A DNA stretch of 64,000 nucleotides, taken from contig CAWBNG010000005.1 of NCBI GenBank assembly GCA_963790075.1, positions 124,001 through 188,000 on the forward strand, read 5' to 3'. The DNA comes from CAYOUV01 sp963790075. GTDB lineage: Bacteria; Chloroflexota; Anaerolineae; Anaerolineales; Villigracilaceae. Shown one piece after another: positions 8,927-17,344 of this stretch. Numbering within the stretch: the first letter of the stretch is position 1; every line of letters begins with the position of its first letter. Made by a program: the position numbers and the translations under genes. The notes under the pieces are model-generated. The model had not been told where the DNA came from. It saw only the letters and a list, made by a program, of their open reading frames with translations, and ran no database searches.

Positions 8927-10003
8927 TTAAGCCGCTGCGGGCTCTACCGCTGCCGGGCTCATGTCATCCAGCACCAGCAGTTCACGGTAGGTCAGGGTCC
9001 AGACGCTGGACTTAAAAATTTGCACCCAGGCCCCCAGCAGTACCAGCGGTGAGAAGGCGACCAAAAAGAACAGGGGTAGGCCTACCACAAGGGCTGCGAT
9101 AGCCGCCAGCGGGGTCGACAGGAAAAGATTGGTGATGCCAAAGACGATCAGCGCTGGAATCCCGGCCACGATAACAGCCGGGATGGCCATCACGATGTAG
9201 AGCGGGATCAAGAGGAAGAACAAAATGATCGTCGCGATCGCAATGCCGATGCCCAAGCCGATCATCACCAGCCACATCAGGCCGACGCTCTTCCAGTTAC
9301 GCTTGACCAGCTCGAAGCCGCCCCGCAGGGATTCCATCACACCCATATTCTCGAGAGCACATACCCGCCAGAAAAACTCGCGCAGCAGGTTGAGCACTAC
9401 TTCAAGAAGGATGACCACGAACAGCAGCAGGAAGAACAGCCCAATCCCACCGACAATGCCGGTCACTTTGGCAAACTCGCTGCCACCAGAAACCAGGAAA
9501 TACATCCCAAGTCCGAGCGACAAAAAAATCAGCATCAGCAGGATGGCCGGCAGATTTACCAGCAGGTTGATCAGGAACAGCCGCCAGGAAGTGCGCGACC
9601 AGCCATACCCCCAGCCTTGCCGGAAACCGACCTTGACGTCGGAAGCCTCGTACTCGTCCACCATGCGAATAACCGCTGTCTCAGAAACATAGCGGGCAAT
9701 CGCAAGGATGATCCCGATTACCAGGAAGAAGCACAGCAAGCCCACACCAATCCAGATCAGGGTATTGATCAACTGCTTTTCCGGCATCTGGTTCAACGGG
9801 CGGAAAAACTCCTGGAACCAGCGGTCGATATTCCCCCCGGTCTGATTGCCATTGCCACCACTGAACCGGTAGCCCGAGTTCCCGCCTCCCCCGCCACTGC
9901 TACCACCTGCAGTCAGGGCCAGGATCAGGCCGAATAGCCACAGGACACGGTAGTTCCACAGGATGTGCCAGGCACGTTTTAGTACTTTGATTGGATCTAT
10001 CAT
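8927..10003 (-). CDS. Multi-pass membrane protein linked to an ECF sigma operon
   Basis: A 358-residue integral membrane protein with about six to seven helices. A glycine-rich loop (SSGGGGGNSGYRFSGGNG, about residues 34-52) follows the first helix, and long hydrophobic blocks occupy the middle and C-terminal thirds. The pattern RGWGYGWSRTSWRLFLINLL and the late ALENMGVMESLRGGFELVKRNW resemble the DUF-type glycerophosphodiesterase membrane domain proteins found in Gram-positives and Chloroflexi; no catalytic residues are apparent. It starts 56 bp after the anti-sigma factor on the same strand, so it may be a member or a target of that regulon. Confidence 0.75.
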   Translation of the reverse strand: MIDPIKVLKRAWHILWNYRVLWLFGLILALTAGGSSGGGGGNSGYRFSGGNGNQTGGNIDRWFQEFFRPLNQMPEKQLINTLIWIGVGLLCFFLVIGIILAIARYVSETAVIRMVDEYEASDVKVGFRQGWGYGWSRTSWRLFLINLLVNLPAILLMLIFLSLGLGMYFLVSGGSEFAKVTGIVGGIGLFFLLLFVVILLEVVLNLLREFFWRVCALENMGVMESLRGGFELVKRNWKSVGLMWLVMIGLGIGIAIATIILFFLLIPLYIVMAIPAVIVAGIPALIVFGITNLFLSTPLAAIAALVVGLPLFFLVAFSPLVLLGAWVQIFKSSVWTLTYRELLVLDDMSPAAVEPAAA

Positions 10004-10059
10004 CTTACACTCTCCTTATTATGTATGCGGGTCAATGCAGTAATTCAGACCCGAGCTGA

Positions 10060-10701
10060 TCAACTCATCACCTCGAGGCGGGAGACCGCCTCGGCTTCCA
10101 TCTTTCCATGCCGCTGGCGCAGCCACCAGAAAATCAACCAACCCCAGTACAAAACAGCAATCCCAATTTGCCACTCAACCTGGACGAACAGATTCTCGCC
10201 CAGCAGATCGGCTTCGCCCAGGAATTGCAACAACTGGCGGCCAGTCTCATTCAAGTTGCCAGCGAACAAGTTTGTTGCGGTCATAACCCAGACACTATGC
10301 TGCTGTCCGGCCTGCAGCCAGGCCGTGGTGTTATCCAGCAAACCGGTCTGCCCAGCGGCCGTCAGCAAGGCACTCAACCCCAGTGTGACCTGCAGGAAAA
10401 CCCAGGCGGCAAACAAACCGACCGGTACCAGCCACCAAGCCGTCCGCTGATACTCGCGTCCAGCAGGATGTGGTTCGCGATGCGGCAGGCGCAGCGCCAC
10501 CTGGGCAGCGAATCGCTCAGTTGGGGTAAATTCCACGACCGATGAGGTCTCATGCAAGAGCGCCGACAGATTCCGCAGACCTTCCAGTTCGGCCTGGCAG
10601 GTTTCACATTCCGCCAGGTGGGTCCGTACGCGGATCAAGCGCCTCCCATTCAATTCGCCATCCAGATAGGCATTCAGCCATTCGGTTACATGCTCAACCA
10701 T
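10060..10701 (-). CDS. Zinc-binding anti-sigma factor, membrane anchored
   Basis: A 213-residue anti-sigma factor. The N-terminus has the ZAS motif: Leu/Asp-rich helix NAYLDGEL, then HLAECETCQAEL giving the H-x3-C-x2-C zinc site. One or two hydrophobic segments follow (WWLVPVGLFAAWVFLQVTLG and IGIAVLYWGWLIFWWL), so the sensor end is outside and the sigma-binding end inside. ATG at 10701 overlaps the last codons of the sigma gene and follows AGGTGG; starting 20 codons earlier would lie inside the sigma gene without a ribosome site. Translational coupling keeps it stoichiometric with the sigma factor. Confidence 0.87.
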   Translation of the reverse strand: MVEHVTEWLNAYLDGELNGRRLIRVRTHLAECETCQAELEGLRNLSALLHETSSVVEFTPTERFAAQVALRLPHREPHPAGREYQRTAWWLVPVGLFAAWVFLQVTLGLSALLTAAGQTGLLDNTTAWLQAGQQHSVWVMTATNLFAGNLNETGRQLLQFLGEADLLGENLFVQVEWQIGIAVLYWGWLIFWWLRQRHGKMEAEAVSRLEVMS

Positions 10702-11299
10702 TTTCCACCTCCAGCGGCGACAATTGCTCTGCCAACAGTTCACGCAAACGATTGCGAGCATAGTTCAGGCGCGACATGACGGTACCCATCGGAACGTCTA
10801 AAATGTTGGCAATCTCCTGATAAGACAACTCGCCATATTCCCGAAGTACCAACACCGTCCGACTGGTCGGGGTCAGCGACAGGATAGCTGCCTGCACCAA
10901 CGCGGCTCTCTCCTTCTGTACGAGCAACGTTTCCGGACCTGGTTGCCGGTCATGTAGCGCCAGGGATTGGATGTCTTCCCCGGTGCTGCGTTCGCGACGC
11001 AACATGTCCAAAGCGGCATTGACGGCAATGCGGTAAAGCCAGTTGCGCAGCGCTGTCAACGGACGATATGAATCCAAGTGTAGCCAGGCACGCACAAATG
11101 CCTCCTGTGCGGCATCTTCCGCCAGTTGCACGTCTCCGCACATGCGGTAGACCAGGTTGACCACCTCCCGGTGATACCGCCGGACCAGTTCCCCGAAAGC
11201 GTTGCGGTCGCCTTGCTGAGCCTTGAGGATCAGGTCGGCCTCGACTTCCGCAGACTTCGTTATCAACACCCGCTGCCCTTTCTCCTTGTTAACTGTCAT
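10694..11299 (-). CDS. ECF-type RNA polymerase sigma factor (RpoE-like)
   Basis: A 201-residue sigma factor of the extracytoplasmic function class. Region 2 includes FGELVRRYHREVVNLVYRM and the AEDAAQEAFVRAW core-binding/-10 recognition segment; region 4 is a helix-turn-helix (LSYQEIANILDVPMGTVMSRL). No region 1 or 3. It overlaps by a few bases the anti-sigma gene that should hold it inactive until an envelope signal arrives. Members of its regulon are not evident, although the membrane protein at 8927-10003 is next in line. The start codon has only a weak ribosome site. Confidence 0.9.
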   Translation of the reverse strand: MTVNKEKGQRVLITKSAEVEADLILKAQQGDRNAFGELVRRYHREVVNLVYRMCGDVQLAEDAAQEAFVRAWLHLDSYRPLTALRNWLYRIAVNAALDMLRRERSTGEDIQSLALHDRQPGPETLLVQKERAALVQAAILSLTPTSRTVLVLREYGELSYQEIANILDVPMGTVMSRLNYARNRLRELLAEQLSPLEVENG

Positions 11300-11343
11300 C
11301 TTTTAAACGTGTACATCCCCCATTTTATTCGGTTAGAGAGTTT

Positions 11344-11377
11344 AAAACGAGCAGACCCGACCAAATTGCCGGGCCTG
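11344..11377 (-). terminator. Putative terminator after the DinB-like gene
   Basis: Minus-strand stem CAGGCCCG/CGGGTCTG (one G-U pair, 10-nt loop) followed by CTCGTTTT, about 42 bp past the stop at 11419. Confidence 0.5.
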
Positions 11378-11418
11378 TGATTAAATTGGAATTCCTTATC
11401 GAAATACAACAGGTTGGT

Positions 11419-11883
11419 TTAAGAGTGATTCAAATCCTGTTTGAGCACCATCAGATGTTCTACATCATGTTCAAGCGTGATCCTGAGAACATCGGCGACA
11501 TCAATCGGGCCGCGGTGGGCGTGGTTTCCGGTCAACTTCCAGGCCGAATCAGGCAGTGAACGTACCAGCATGATGATCTCGTGGCGTGTCGCCTGCCATT
11601 TTTCAAGGGACTCGATCATATCCACATCCCCAAAATCACGTCCGGTATCCTGGTAGTACGCAAAGTCAGGGTTTTCCCCACTGCTGATGCGCTGAATTCG
11701 ATCTAGAAAATATTCCCGTTCAGCAGTCGCCAGGTGCGCAGCGATCTCGCGTAGAGACCACTCCCCCTCCTTCGACCGCCAGTCCTGCCGGTCTGCGTAA
11801 GCAGTCAGCATGGTGACAATCCGCTTTTGTAAATCCATCAAATCTTTTATCAGGGCATCAAGGTTGTGTTGTATGATCGTCAT
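11419..11883 (-). CDS. DinB-like (DUF664-type) four-helix protein
   Basis: A 154-residue member of the DinB/YfiT superfamily. The fold is a four-helix bundle that usually binds a divalent metal through three histidines. Here candidates are HLATAERE (His in helix 2), the region after SLEKWQATRHEII, and TLEHDVEHLMVLKQ near the C-terminus; WSLREIAAHLATAE is the characteristic segment. In the family these act as thiol-dependent S-transferases or are of unknown role; no substrate can be inferred. It stands alone between the sigma operon and the CBS gene. Confidence 0.8.
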   Translation of the reverse strand: MTIIQHNLDALIKDLMDLQKRIVTMLTAYADRQDWRSKEGEWSLREIAAHLATAEREYFLDRIQRISSGENPDFAYYQDTGRDFGDVDMIESLEKWQATRHEIIMLVRSLPDSAWKLTGNHAHRGPIDVADVLRITLEHDVEHLMVLKQDLNHS

Positions 11884-11934
11884 TGTTCCTAACCTTTGTA
11901 ATGAAATATAAGCTTAACGCTGCTTTGCTTCCCC

Positions 11935-12329
11935 TCAGCCGTTTCCTTCTACGGTTCTAAAATTGTCGGAGTCGGAAATCAGGCCAATCATGACATGCTG
12001 TTCATCCGCGATCGGCAGGTGGCGGAAATGATGTCTTTGCATCACCTGCGAGCACTCTTTCAGGGACCACTCCGGTTTGCCGGTGATGACCGGGGCGGTC
12101 ATGATCTCACGGATCTTGTTCTCAGCCGGGTCGCGCTCTACTGCCACGATTTTTTGCTCATATCGGCGGTGGTGAGGATCCCTAAAATGGGCTGGTTGCC
12201 ATCGCTTAGATCCACTACCAAGCTGTTGATACGGCAGCGACTTGTGCGAGTCATGGCATTAGAAACACCGCTATCCGGGTCGACTATGATCACGGGTTTG
12301 TTCATCCAGTCTCGAGCTTTGTGCGGCAT
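11935..12329 (-). pseudogene. Tandem CBS-domain protein, frameshifted
   Basis: Two overlapping frames together make one two-CBS protein of about 130 residues. The first (ATG at 12329) gives RDWMNKPVIIVDPDSGV through GNQPILGILTTADM; the second continues VAVERDPAENKIREIMTAPV to the end with GLISDSDNF. The junction is at a run of six A (around 12148-12155): one base more would restore the frame. CBS pairs bind adenine nucleotides; stand-alone ones are usually regulators. A GTG could restart the second half, but half a CBS pair is unlikely to be functional. A minus-strand TATAAT at 12365-12370 may be the -10 box. Confidence 0.75.
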
Positions 12330-12399
12330 TAATTCCTGCTGAGGCTCACTTCTAAATATATCCTATTATACAAAACTGTCCCGTCGTAAAACCAGATGG

Positions 12400-13338
12400 C
12401 TACTTAATAATCAGCTTAACTGAGTCCATCATCACCAGAGAACCATCCTTGGCACTCAAATCAGATAAAGAAATCCGCAACCGGGAGCCGCTGGAGAAGG
12501 CACTCAAGTCAATGCTCTGATCGAAAGTGCCGGGACCACCGACACCGTCGCTCTCGACGGTAAAGGGACCTTCGGCCAGCTGGTTGCCCTGCTCATCCAG
12601 GATGCGATAAACCAGGTTGTTCTCAAAAGGCGAAACCGTAACCGTCCCGACAAGGCGTACCTGGCCACTGACCTGGCTGTCATCGACCGGCGAACTAATG
12701 GTCACAGCGCGCTCCAATCCAGCGGGAGTCTGAGAGCTGAAACGGGTCAGGGCCAACCGTTCGCCAACCAAACTGTAGGTCTCGGTCACCGCAAAGGTCG
12801 GGCTGACCATCGGGTCGGTCGCACTATGGATCAGCGCCTCAAGCACAATCCTGCCATCCATGATGGTCAGTGAATTGATCTTGGGTCGATCGTCAATGAA
12901 GGCGGCTGCCTTCTGGATCGGCAGCCCACCCTGGTTGAGCATGGCCAGCAAGGAGACGAAGATACCCGAGCCGCCGCCGTTCTCAGCCAACAGAACGGCC
13001 GCATCCTGGGCTCCGTCCCCGTTCAGGTCTCCAAAAGCCATTTCGGGTTGCAAAGCGGCCAGGAAGATGTCGGGGCCGGAACCGGCCTGAAATTTCCCAT
13101 CTGTCAATTGGACCGTTTTCTGGTACTGCGGGGCGAAGTAGGTAAAATTCTTGAGCTGCGCCTCGGTCAGGGCCGGGATATCGAGGGACGCGGAGGGCGT
13201 CGGGGAGACAGCCGGCGCACTCGTCGCGGGAGCAGGCACGGGCGTGGTTTGATCCGTCGGCCCGATAAACGGCAGGCCACAAGCCATCACTGCCAGCACG
13301 AGCAGAAACAGCGGGAAAACCATTTTCCTTCGACGCAT
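12400..13338 (-). CDS. Surface lipoprotein with Gmad2-type Ig-like domain
   Basis: About 312 residues. Lipobox LAVMAC near residue 20, then a Thr/Pro/Ser/Ala linker. A central region carries an FG-GAP-like calcium motif (FGDLNGDGAQDAAV). The last 95 residues match the Gmad2 immunoglobulin-like domain by pattern (ITISSPVDDSQVSGQVRLVGTV, NLVYRILDEQGNQLAEGPF), known from spore germination and cell-surface proteins. Likely anchored outside the membrane with a binding role. Third of three lipoprotein genes in a row, starting 13 bp after its neighbour. ATG at 13338 has the better ribosome-site spacing than ATG at 13344. Confidence 0.75.
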   Translation of the reverse strand: MRRRKMVFPLFLLVLAVMACGLPFIGPTDQTTPVPAPATSAPAVSPTPSASLDIPALTEAQLKNFTYFAPQYQKTVQLTDGKFQAGSGPDIFLAALQPEMAFGDLNGDGAQDAAVLLAENGGGSGIFVSLLAMLNQGGLPIQKAAAFIDDRPKINSLTIMDGRIVLEALIHSATDPMVSPTFAVTETYSLVGERLALTRFSSQTPAGLERAVTISSPVDDSQVSGQVRLVGTVTVSPFENNLVYRILDEQGNQLAEGPFTVESDGVGGPGTFDQSIDLSAFSSGSRLRISLSDLSAKDGSLVMMDSVKLIIK

Positions 13339-13351
13339 AATCATCCCTCAC

Positions 13352-14524
13352 TCATGGACTGATCTTGTCCCAGGCCAGCCCGCCGTTGGTCGTTTTGTAC
13401 AATGCCCGCTTGCCGTTCGAATCGCTGACAATCACCCAGCCAACTTTAGTGGTGACGAAATCCATCGCGGCAAAATCCTGCCCGAAGCTGACATTGGGCA
13501 GCACCTTTGACCAGGTGTCCCCGCCATCATGCGTGACGTAGAACTGGTTGCTATCCCAGACGAAGCCATCATCGATCGAAATGAAATCGGCGGCACCGCC
13601 ATTGGGGACAGGGGTGGTGGTCGGAGCCCAGTTCTGGCCGCTGTCATGGGTGACATAGATGTAGAGTTTGTTGATATTGCCGTAAATCAGCGTGAAGAAA
13701 AGGCCATCTTGCTGGCTGAAGAATTGCGGCCCGTAGGAAATCACCTGGGTATCGCCGACACCATCCGGCATGGACAGCTCAGGCGCGAACCAGGTCCGGC
13801 CGCCGTCGCTGGTGCCATACAGATAGATGACATTGTTGACAGGAACCGTCCCGCTGACCCAGGCATGCTGCATATCCACGGAAGTGAAGCCTGTCTTGTC
13901 GCCGCTGAATGGCAGACTGTCAGCGGAATCAGCCAGGTTGGGATCGTTGGCGTAGACCTGCTCCCAGTTCTGACCCCCGTCACGGGTCTGATAGATGGCG
14001 ACCGCCATGCTGCCGGCCGCCATACCGCGGTCAGCCATGATCCAACCCTGGGATGGATCCAAAAAGTCGAGTATGCCGCCGCCAAACGGGACCGCGGTCG
14101 AGGTCCAACTCACGCCGCCATCCGTTGTATGGAAGAGCGTGCCGCCCGACAGCGGCCCCGAAGGATCGGCAATCAAGATCCAGGCCCGGTCGGCGTCCAG
14201 GAAAAAGCTGCTGGTCGTATCCAGCCCATCCGAGACGCCGTTCATGCTGACGTCATACCAGGTTACGCCGCCGTCGGCGGTGCGTAGTAGGGCATTCGGT
14301 GTAACCGCCCAGCCATGCGACTCGTCGATCATCCTCAGGAATGCAAACTGCGGCGCGCTGACTTGCGGCGCAGACAGTGTCGCCGGGACAGGCGTTTCCG
14401 TCCCGGGCAGCGGCGAATTGGTCGGGGTGACCACATGCGGAATGGAGGTCACCTTGGCCGGACTGCAGGCCGGGAGCAGCAATCCGCAAAACAAGACGGC
14501 CAGTAGCAGCGGATAGGGTTTCAT
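13352..14524 (-). CDS. Ycf48/BNR-type beta-propeller lipoprotein (copy 2)
   Basis: About 390 residues. Lipobox LLPAC at about residue 20 gives an exported, lipid-anchored protein. The body is a series of sialidase/BNR (Asp-box) blades: TADGGVTWYDV, TTDGGVSWTSTA, TRDGGQNWEQV, TSDGGRTWFAP, THDSGQNWAPT, THDGGDTWSKV, TTNGGLAWDKI. The arrangement with intervening MIDESHGWAV/GWIMADRG motifs resembles Ycf48-like and sortilin-like propellers, here on the outside of a non-photosynthetic cell. ATG at 14524 is preferred to the upstream frame opening because AAGGAGAGG precedes it and the signal peptide starts there. It is a diverged tandem duplicate of the next gene. Confidence 0.8.
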   Translation of the reverse strand: MKPYPLLLAVLFCGLLLPACSPAKVTSIPHVVTPTNSPLPGTETPVPATLSAPQVSAPQFAFLRMIDESHGWAVTPNALLRTADGGVTWYDVSMNGVSDGLDTTSSFFLDADRAWILIADPSGPLSGGTLFHTTDGGVSWTSTAVPFGGGILDFLDPSQGWIMADRGMAAGSMAVAIYQTRDGGQNWEQVYANDPNLADSADSLPFSGDKTGFTSVDMQHAWVSGTVPVNNVIYLYGTSDGGRTWFAPELSMPDGVGDTQVISYGPQFFSQQDGLFFTLIYGNINKLYIYVTHDSGQNWAPTTTPVPNGGAADFISIDDGFVWDSNQFYVTHDGGDTWSKVLPNVSFGQDFAAMDFVTTKVGWVIVSDSNGKRALYKTTNGGLAWDKISP

Positions 14525-14646
14525 TTCATCCTCTCCTTGGAGCGAACAGACAAGCAATAGCGCAAGGTATTCTATCCCATGCGCTATTGTAATGCGGATT
14601 CCCACAATTCGAGCCTGGGGAAGGACCAAGGTTGAGGTGGGAGTAT

Positions 14647-15846
14647 TTATGGGATGATCGCCGTCCAGGTGGTGCCGCCGTCGGTGGTCTTGTAGAGGGC
14701 ATTATGGCTGCCGGAGGCATTCGCCAGCGCCCAGCCGGTGAGGGTATCGACAAAATCCAGCTGACCGAGCGAATTGGCCAGGTCGACGTTGGGCGTCAGG
14801 GACGTCCAGGTGATCATGCCGTCATGGGTAACGCTCAGCCCGGAACTGGTCCAGACCCAGGCATCGTCCGCCGAGAGGACCGCATAACGGCCGCTGCCGA
14901 TCAGGGTCGAGGTCGGCATCCAGGTGGTGCCGCCGTCCTGGGTTTTAAAGAACATAAAAAGGGTCTGGCTGCCGTTCAAGACGATAGTTGGTAAGACCCC
15001 GATTTGAGTGCCAAAGAAAAGCGGTTGCTGAGCCCCAATCTGCAGACCCGGTCCCAGCGGCGGCAGGACCACGTTCTGCTGAGCCCAGCTGTGGCCGCCG
15101 TCCTGCGTGACGTAGAAGTAGACGAAATCGTCGATCGGTTCAGCACCACTGACCCAGCCGTGCTGTGTGTCTACGAAGGTCATGCCGGCCTTCTGTCCGC
15201 CCAGCGGCAGGCTGTCCCCGGCACCGGGAAGGGTGGGGTCATTGATGTAGTTCTGAGTCCAGGTCGCGCCGCCGTCAGCAGTCTGGTAAACCGCCACCGC
15301 TTCAGATCCGGCGCCCGCGCCGAGCGCTGCCAGGGCAAATCCATTGCTGGAGTCAAGGAACTGCAGGCCAGCCGAAGCAAATGGCACGGCCGCAGAACTC
15401 CAGTTCGCGCCACCATCCGTGGTTCGATAAAGCGTGCCACTGTGCGAATCGGCTGGGATGCCGATCAGGACCCAGGCGTTCCCGGCGTCCATGAAGAAGC
15501 CGGCGGCGGCATAACCGACTTCACTGACGCCGGCCGGGGTGACGTTGTTCCAGGTGACGCCACCATCTGCGCTGCGCAGCACGTAGTGGTCAGCCAAGGC
15601 CCAGCCATTGTTGGTATCGAGCATGTCGATCCGGGTCAGTTCGGGCGCGGAGATGACCGACCCGCCGGAGGTGGGAGTCGCCGTCACTGGACCGGGAACG
15701 GGCGTGTCAGTCGGGGAAGCAGGTGTGGTTGTGGCCGGGCCTGGTGGGGTCGGCGTAAACGTCCCCGGCAGCGAACAAGCCAGGGCCACCAGCAGCATGA
15801 CCGCCAATACGGTCAGAAACCTGACACGAGCAAGATGAGTGTTCAT
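14647..15846 (-). CDS. Ycf48/BNR-type beta-propeller lipoprotein (copy 1)
   Basis: About 399 residues with the same design as the gene at 13352-14524. Lipobox LVALAC precedes a Pro/Thr-rich linker. Blades include SADGGVTWNNV, TTDGGANWSSA, TADGGATWTQN, TQDGGHSWAQQ, TQDGGTTWMPT, THDGMITWTSL and TTDGGTTWTAI, with LTRIDMLDTNNGWALAD and FVDTQHGWVSGAEPI matching the paralogue closely. Substrate or partner unknown; such propellers often mediate protein binding or assembly at the surface. AGGAGG sits five bases before ATG 15846. First gene of the lipoprotein trio, about 120 bp upstream of copy 2. Confidence 0.8.
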   Translation of the reverse strand: MNTHLARVRFLTVLAVMLLVALACSLPGTFTPTPPGPATTTPASPTDTPVPGPVTATPTSGGSVISAPELTRIDMLDTNNGWALADHYVLRSADGGVTWNNVTPAGVSEVGYAAAGFFMDAGNAWVLIGIPADSHSGTLYRTTDGGANWSSAAVPFASAGLQFLDSSNGFALAALGAGAGSEAVAVYQTADGGATWTQNYINDPTLPGAGDSLPLGGQKAGMTFVDTQHGWVSGAEPIDDFVYFYVTQDGGHSWAQQNVVLPPLGPGLQIGAQQPLFFGTQIGVLPTIVLNGSQTLFMFFKTQDGGTTWMPTSTLIGSGRYAVLSADDAWVWTSSGLSVTHDGMITWTSLTPNVDLANSLGQLDFVDTLTGWALANASGSHNALYKTTDGGTTWTAIIP

Positions 15847-15948
15847 CATTACCTCCTAAAATTCGTAACTGATACGGATAAGGGTTGCAAAGCTATTCTA
15901 AGCCTGTACGCGCATCCTTCCAAGTCCAACTTATGGGTGAATTGCAAA

Positions 15949-15971
15949 GCGCCGCAGGTTTTCTGCGGCGC
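15949..15971 (-). terminator. Terminator after the thiolase gene
   Basis: Perfect 9-bp G+C-rich stem (15949-15957 with 15963-15971, GCGCCGCAG and complement) and a 5-nt loop, followed on the minus strand by TTTG, 24 bp past the thiolase stop. Confidence 0.7.
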
Positions 15972-15994
15972 TGGGTGTTGTAATTAATCAGTCG

Positions 15995-17221
15995 CTATCC
16001 CCCAAGCCATTCGACGACGGTCGCTTCACCCTGACCGACGCCCACGCACAGCGTTGCCAGGCCGTAGTACGGACGAGTCTCGTCCGCGGCACGACGCCGC
16101 ATCTCGTGCAGCAGGGTGGTCAGGATACGCGCGCCCGAGCAACCCAGCGGGTGCCCCAGGGCGATCGCCCCGCCGTTGACATTGACCAGGTTCGGGTCGA
16201 GGCCTAAGTCCTCGATCACGGCCAGCGACTGCACGGCAAAAGCCTCGTTCAACTCCACCAGGCGGATGTCCGCGACACGCAGCCCGGCCCGCGCCAGCGC
16301 CTTTTGTGTGGCCGGGATGGGGCCAGTACCCATCACCCGCGGTGGGACTCCGGCCGCTGCCGAGGCGATCACCCGCGCCATGGGCTTGAGTCCCAGTTCG
16401 GTGGCTTTCTCAGCGCTCATCAGCAGCAGCGCGGCCGCGCCGTCGTTGAGACCGGACGAATTGCCGGCCGTAACCGTGCCGCCTTCTTTCTTGAAGGCCG
16501 GCCTGAGACGCGCCAGTGCCTCCAGCGAGGTATCGCGGCGCGGGCGCTCGTCGGTCTCGACCAGGATCGGGTCGCCTTTGCGCTGCGGGATGCTGACCGG
16601 GACGATCTCCTCGGCAAACTTACCGCTGTCGATCGCAGCCAGCGCTTGCTGGTGAGAGCGCAGCGAGAATTCGTCCTGCATCTGGCGTGAGATGTGCGGT
16701 TTCAGCGCGGCGATGTTTTCAGCCGTCTCGCCCATCTGCTCGGTGCCGTATTGCGCTTTCATTTTGGGGTTGGGGTAGCGCCAGCCGAGGGTCGTATCCC
16801 AGGCAGTCAGGTTGCCCCACGGGTAGCTGTTTTCAGCCTTGGGCAGCGAATAGGGCGCGCGCGACATCGACTCGACCCCGCCGGCGATGAAGACCTCCCC
16901 TTCCCCGGCGCGGATGGCGCGCGCCGCCTGATTGACGGCGTTCAGGCCTGAAGCACACAGCCGGTTGAAGGTCACCGCGGCCACCTCGACCGGCAAGCCG
17001 GCCAGCAGGGCTGCCATGCGCGCCACGTTGCGGTTATCCTCTCCAGCCTGGTTGGCGCAACCGAAGTAGACTTCTTCGATCAGGGTTGGGTCGAGTTGAT
17101 TACGTTCGACGATCGTCTTGATCACCAGCGCGGCCAGGTCGTCCGGGCGGACGCTGGCCAGCCCCCCTCCCAACGCGCCGATCGGCGTGCGGATGGCATC
17201 TACAATGACAGGTACGGGCAT
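15995..17221 (-). CDS. Acetyl-CoA acyltransferase (thiolase), 3-oxoadipyl-CoA type
   Basis: A 408-residue thiolase of full length. Nucleophile Cys89 lies in NRLCASGLNAV; the general-base His and second Cys are in GHPLGCSGAR and CVGVGQGEA. The early motif FGCANQAGEDNRNVARMA is characteristic of the PcaF/PaaJ branch (3-oxoadipyl-CoA thiolase), but related fadA-type enzymes share parts of it, so the physiological substrate is open. It catalyses CoA-dependent cleavage or condensation of 3-ketoacyl-CoA in the cytoplasm. No other beta-oxidation gene is adjacent. It lies 123 bp after a lipoprotein gene on the same strand and has its own terminator. Confidence 0.9.
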   Translation of the reverse strand: MPVPVIVDAIRTPIGALGGGLASVRPDDLAALVIKTIVERNQLDPTLIEEVYFGCANQAGEDNRNVARMAALLAGLPVEVAAVTFNRLCASGLNAVNQAARAIRAGEGEVFIAGGVESMSRAPYSLPKAENSYPWGNLTAWDTTLGWRYPNPKMKAQYGTEQMGETAENIAALKPHISRQMQDEFSLRSHQQALAAIDSGKFAEEIVPVSIPQRKGDPILVETDERPRRDTSLEALARLRPAFKKEGGTVTAGNSSGLNDGAAALLLMSAEKATELGLKPMARVIASAAAGVPPRVMGTGPIPATQKALARAGLRVADIRLVELNEAFAVQSLAVIEDLGLDPNLVNVNGGAIALGHPLGCSGARILTTLLHEMRRRAADETRPYYGLATLCVGVGQGEATVVEWLGG

Positions 17222-17344
17222 GCTTCCCTCCAGTGAGTAGCGAATCGCGTTTCGATTCTACCACTGGGAAGGCATTCCCTTTTAATTGCGACAATAATGA
17301 AAGCGGGCTTCGTTTGAAACGTGATTCAGCAGGCAGCGTATCAC

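Noticed and set aside
12138..12160. Programmed minus-one frameshift in the CBS gene
   Set aside because: The zero-frame heptamer is not a classical slippery site and no stimulatory structure was seen. A missing base in a homopolymer is simpler.
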